Assembly: GCA_021845555.1 (NCBI GenBank) | Contig: JAJZVS010000254.1 | Location: 1 to 5,848 of the forward strand | Reading direction: 5' to 3' | DNA: 5,848 nt | Origin: Pseudomonadota bacterium | GTDB lineage: Bacteria > Pseudomonadota > Alphaproteobacteria > Acetobacterales > Acetobacteraceae | Part shown: positions 5,097-5,848 of the stretch, piece by piece | How the letters are laid out: every line of letters starts with the position of its first letter | How positions within the stretch are numbered: position 1 is the stretch's first letter | Made by a program: the position numbers and the translations under genes | The notes under the pieces: model-generated | Seen by the model: only the letters and a program-made list of their open reading frames with translations | What the model was told of the DNA's origin: nothing | The model's database searches: none

Positions 5097-5836
5097 GCGA
5101 CCGGCCGATCGTCGACGCGCGCGGGCTGCACAAGCATTTCGGCCCGCTGCACGTCCTGAAGGGGGTGGACCTCGTGGTGGCCGAGCGGGAACTCGTGTTC
5201 CTGATCGGCCCCTCGGGCTCCGGCAAATCGACCCTGCTGCGCTGCCTCAACCGGCTGGAGGAGGCGTCCTCCGGCTCGGTCGTGGTGGACGGGATCGACC
5301 TGCTGGACCGGCGCACCGACATCAACCATGCGCGCCAGCGCATCGGCATGGTGTTCCAGTCCTTCAACCTCTATCCGCACATGACCGCGCTCGGCAATGT
5401 CACGCTCGCGCTGCGCAAGGTGGCGCGGAAATCCCGCGCGGAGGCCGAGGCGATCGGGCTCGCCGCGCTGGAGCGCGTAGGGCTGGCCGATCGCGCGCAC
5501 CACACGCCGGCGCAACTGTCGGGCGGGCAGCAGCAGCGGGTGGCGATCGCGCGGGCGATCGCGCTGGAACCCCGCGTGATGCTGTTCGACGAACCGACCA
5601 GCGCGCTCGATCCCGAACTGGTGGGTGGGGTGCTGGCGGTGATGCGCGAATTGCGGGCGAGCGGGATGACGATGGTGGTCGTTTCGCACGAGATGGGATT
5701 CGCGCGCAACGCCGCCGACCGCGTGCTGTTCATGGACCAGGGCACGATCGTCGAGCAGGGACCGCCAGCGCAGGTGTTCGGCGATCCGCGCGAGGAGCGC
5801 ACGCGCGCCTTCATCAGCCAGATCCAGCGGCATTGA
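5093..5836 (+). CDS. Polar amino acid-type ABC transporter ATP-binding protein (GlnQ/HisP-like)
   Basis: This 247-residue cytoplasmic ATPase would power uptake with the binding protein encoded just upstream. All nucleotide-binding elements are intact: Walker A GPSGSGKST (39-47), Q-loop Gln89 in VFQSFNLYPHMT (87-98), the ABC signature LSGGQQQRVAIARA (142-155), Walker B VMLFDEPTSALDPE (162-175) and the switch His199 in VVSHEMGFAR. The FNLYPHMT sequence and the length are typical of the polar amino acid uptake (PAAT) group. The start is GTG5093, overlapping the TGA of the binding protein gene (GTGA). No Shine-Dalgarno is obvious, and the open frame upstream to 4931 is a shadow of the binding protein gene. 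No permease lies between the two genes; one may follow, as the window ends 12 bases after the stop. The substrate cannot be told from the ATPase. Confidence 0.95.
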   Translation: MSDRPIVDARGLHKHFGPLHVLKGVDLVVAERELVFLIGPSGSGKSTLLRCLNRLEEASSGSVVVDGIDLLDRRTDINHARQRIGMVFQSFNLYPHMTALGNVTLALRKVARKSRAEAEAIGLAALERVGLADRAHHTPAQLSGGQQQRVAIARAIALEPRVMLFDEPTSALDPELVGGVLAVMRELRASGMTMVVVSHEMGFARNAADRVLFMDQGTIVEQGPPAQVFGDPREERTRAFISQIQRH

Positions 5837-5848
5837 GCGGGTTGGCGC

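Noticed and set aside
5051..5833. Reverse-strand open frame of 260 codons opposite the ATPase gene
   Set aside because: It mirrors the ATPase coding region, whose Walker and signature motifs leave no doubt about the true strand.
1..5848. Apparent enrichment of GATC and GCGATCG
   Set aside because: Frequent Ile codons (ATC) after G-ending codons create these strings throughout the coding regions, so no special motif needs to be invoked.
1..5848. tRNA, rRNA, CRISPR array, insertion sequence or attachment site
   Set aside because: No cloverleaf, rRNA core, regularly spaced repeats, transposase motifs or target-site duplications were seen.

Overview
The window is about 70% G+C, with strong G/C preference at third codon positions, dense forward-strand coding, GTG starts and four-base GTGA gene overlaps. 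All six genes read left to right. The gene content (MurA, a single-repeat YggT protein, a DUF167/YggU protein, FolD, an LLM oxidoreductase, a polar amino acid-type ABC system) and the CCAGGGG...CCCCTGG hairpins at the left edge fit a high-GC alphaproteobacterium, possibly of the Acetobacteraceae/Rhodospirillales. This placement is inferred from gene order and composition, not from a marker gene or a search.

Layout. Positions 1-112 are non-coding and hold two tandem perfect hairpins followed by a short palindrome that overlaps the likely murA ribosome binding site. murA (113-1375) makes the first committed enzyme of peptidoglycan synthesis. After a 58-base gap come three tightly packed genes: a YggT-family membrane protein (1434-1754), a DUF167/YggU protein (1751-2053) and folD (2050-2943). 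Both junctions among these three are GTGA overlaps, so they are probably translationally coupled. An LLM-class flavin-dependent oxidoreductase (2967-3938) follows folD after 23 bases with its own ribosome binding site and may belong to the same transcript.

A 276-base gap (3939-4214) with a 15-base palindrome, further inverted repeats and a GCCC tetranucleotide run separates this block from a two-gene ABC importer unit. That unit is a secreted family-3 solute-binding protein (4215-5096), overlapped by GTGA with a PAAT-type ATPase (5093-5836). No permease is seen; the window ends 12 bases after the ATPase, so permease genes may lie just beyond.

The left block is mostly housekeeping (cell wall, membrane, one-carbon metabolism). 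The right block is an uptake system whose binding protein departs from the amino-acid-binding consensus. I see no mobile element, CRISPR array, RNA gene, toxin-antitoxin or defence locus, and no clear sign of a wholly new system. The more unusual points are the tandem hairpins, the 27-base duplication at the start of folD, the changed ligand-pocket position and C-terminal tail of the binding protein, and the structured leader before it.
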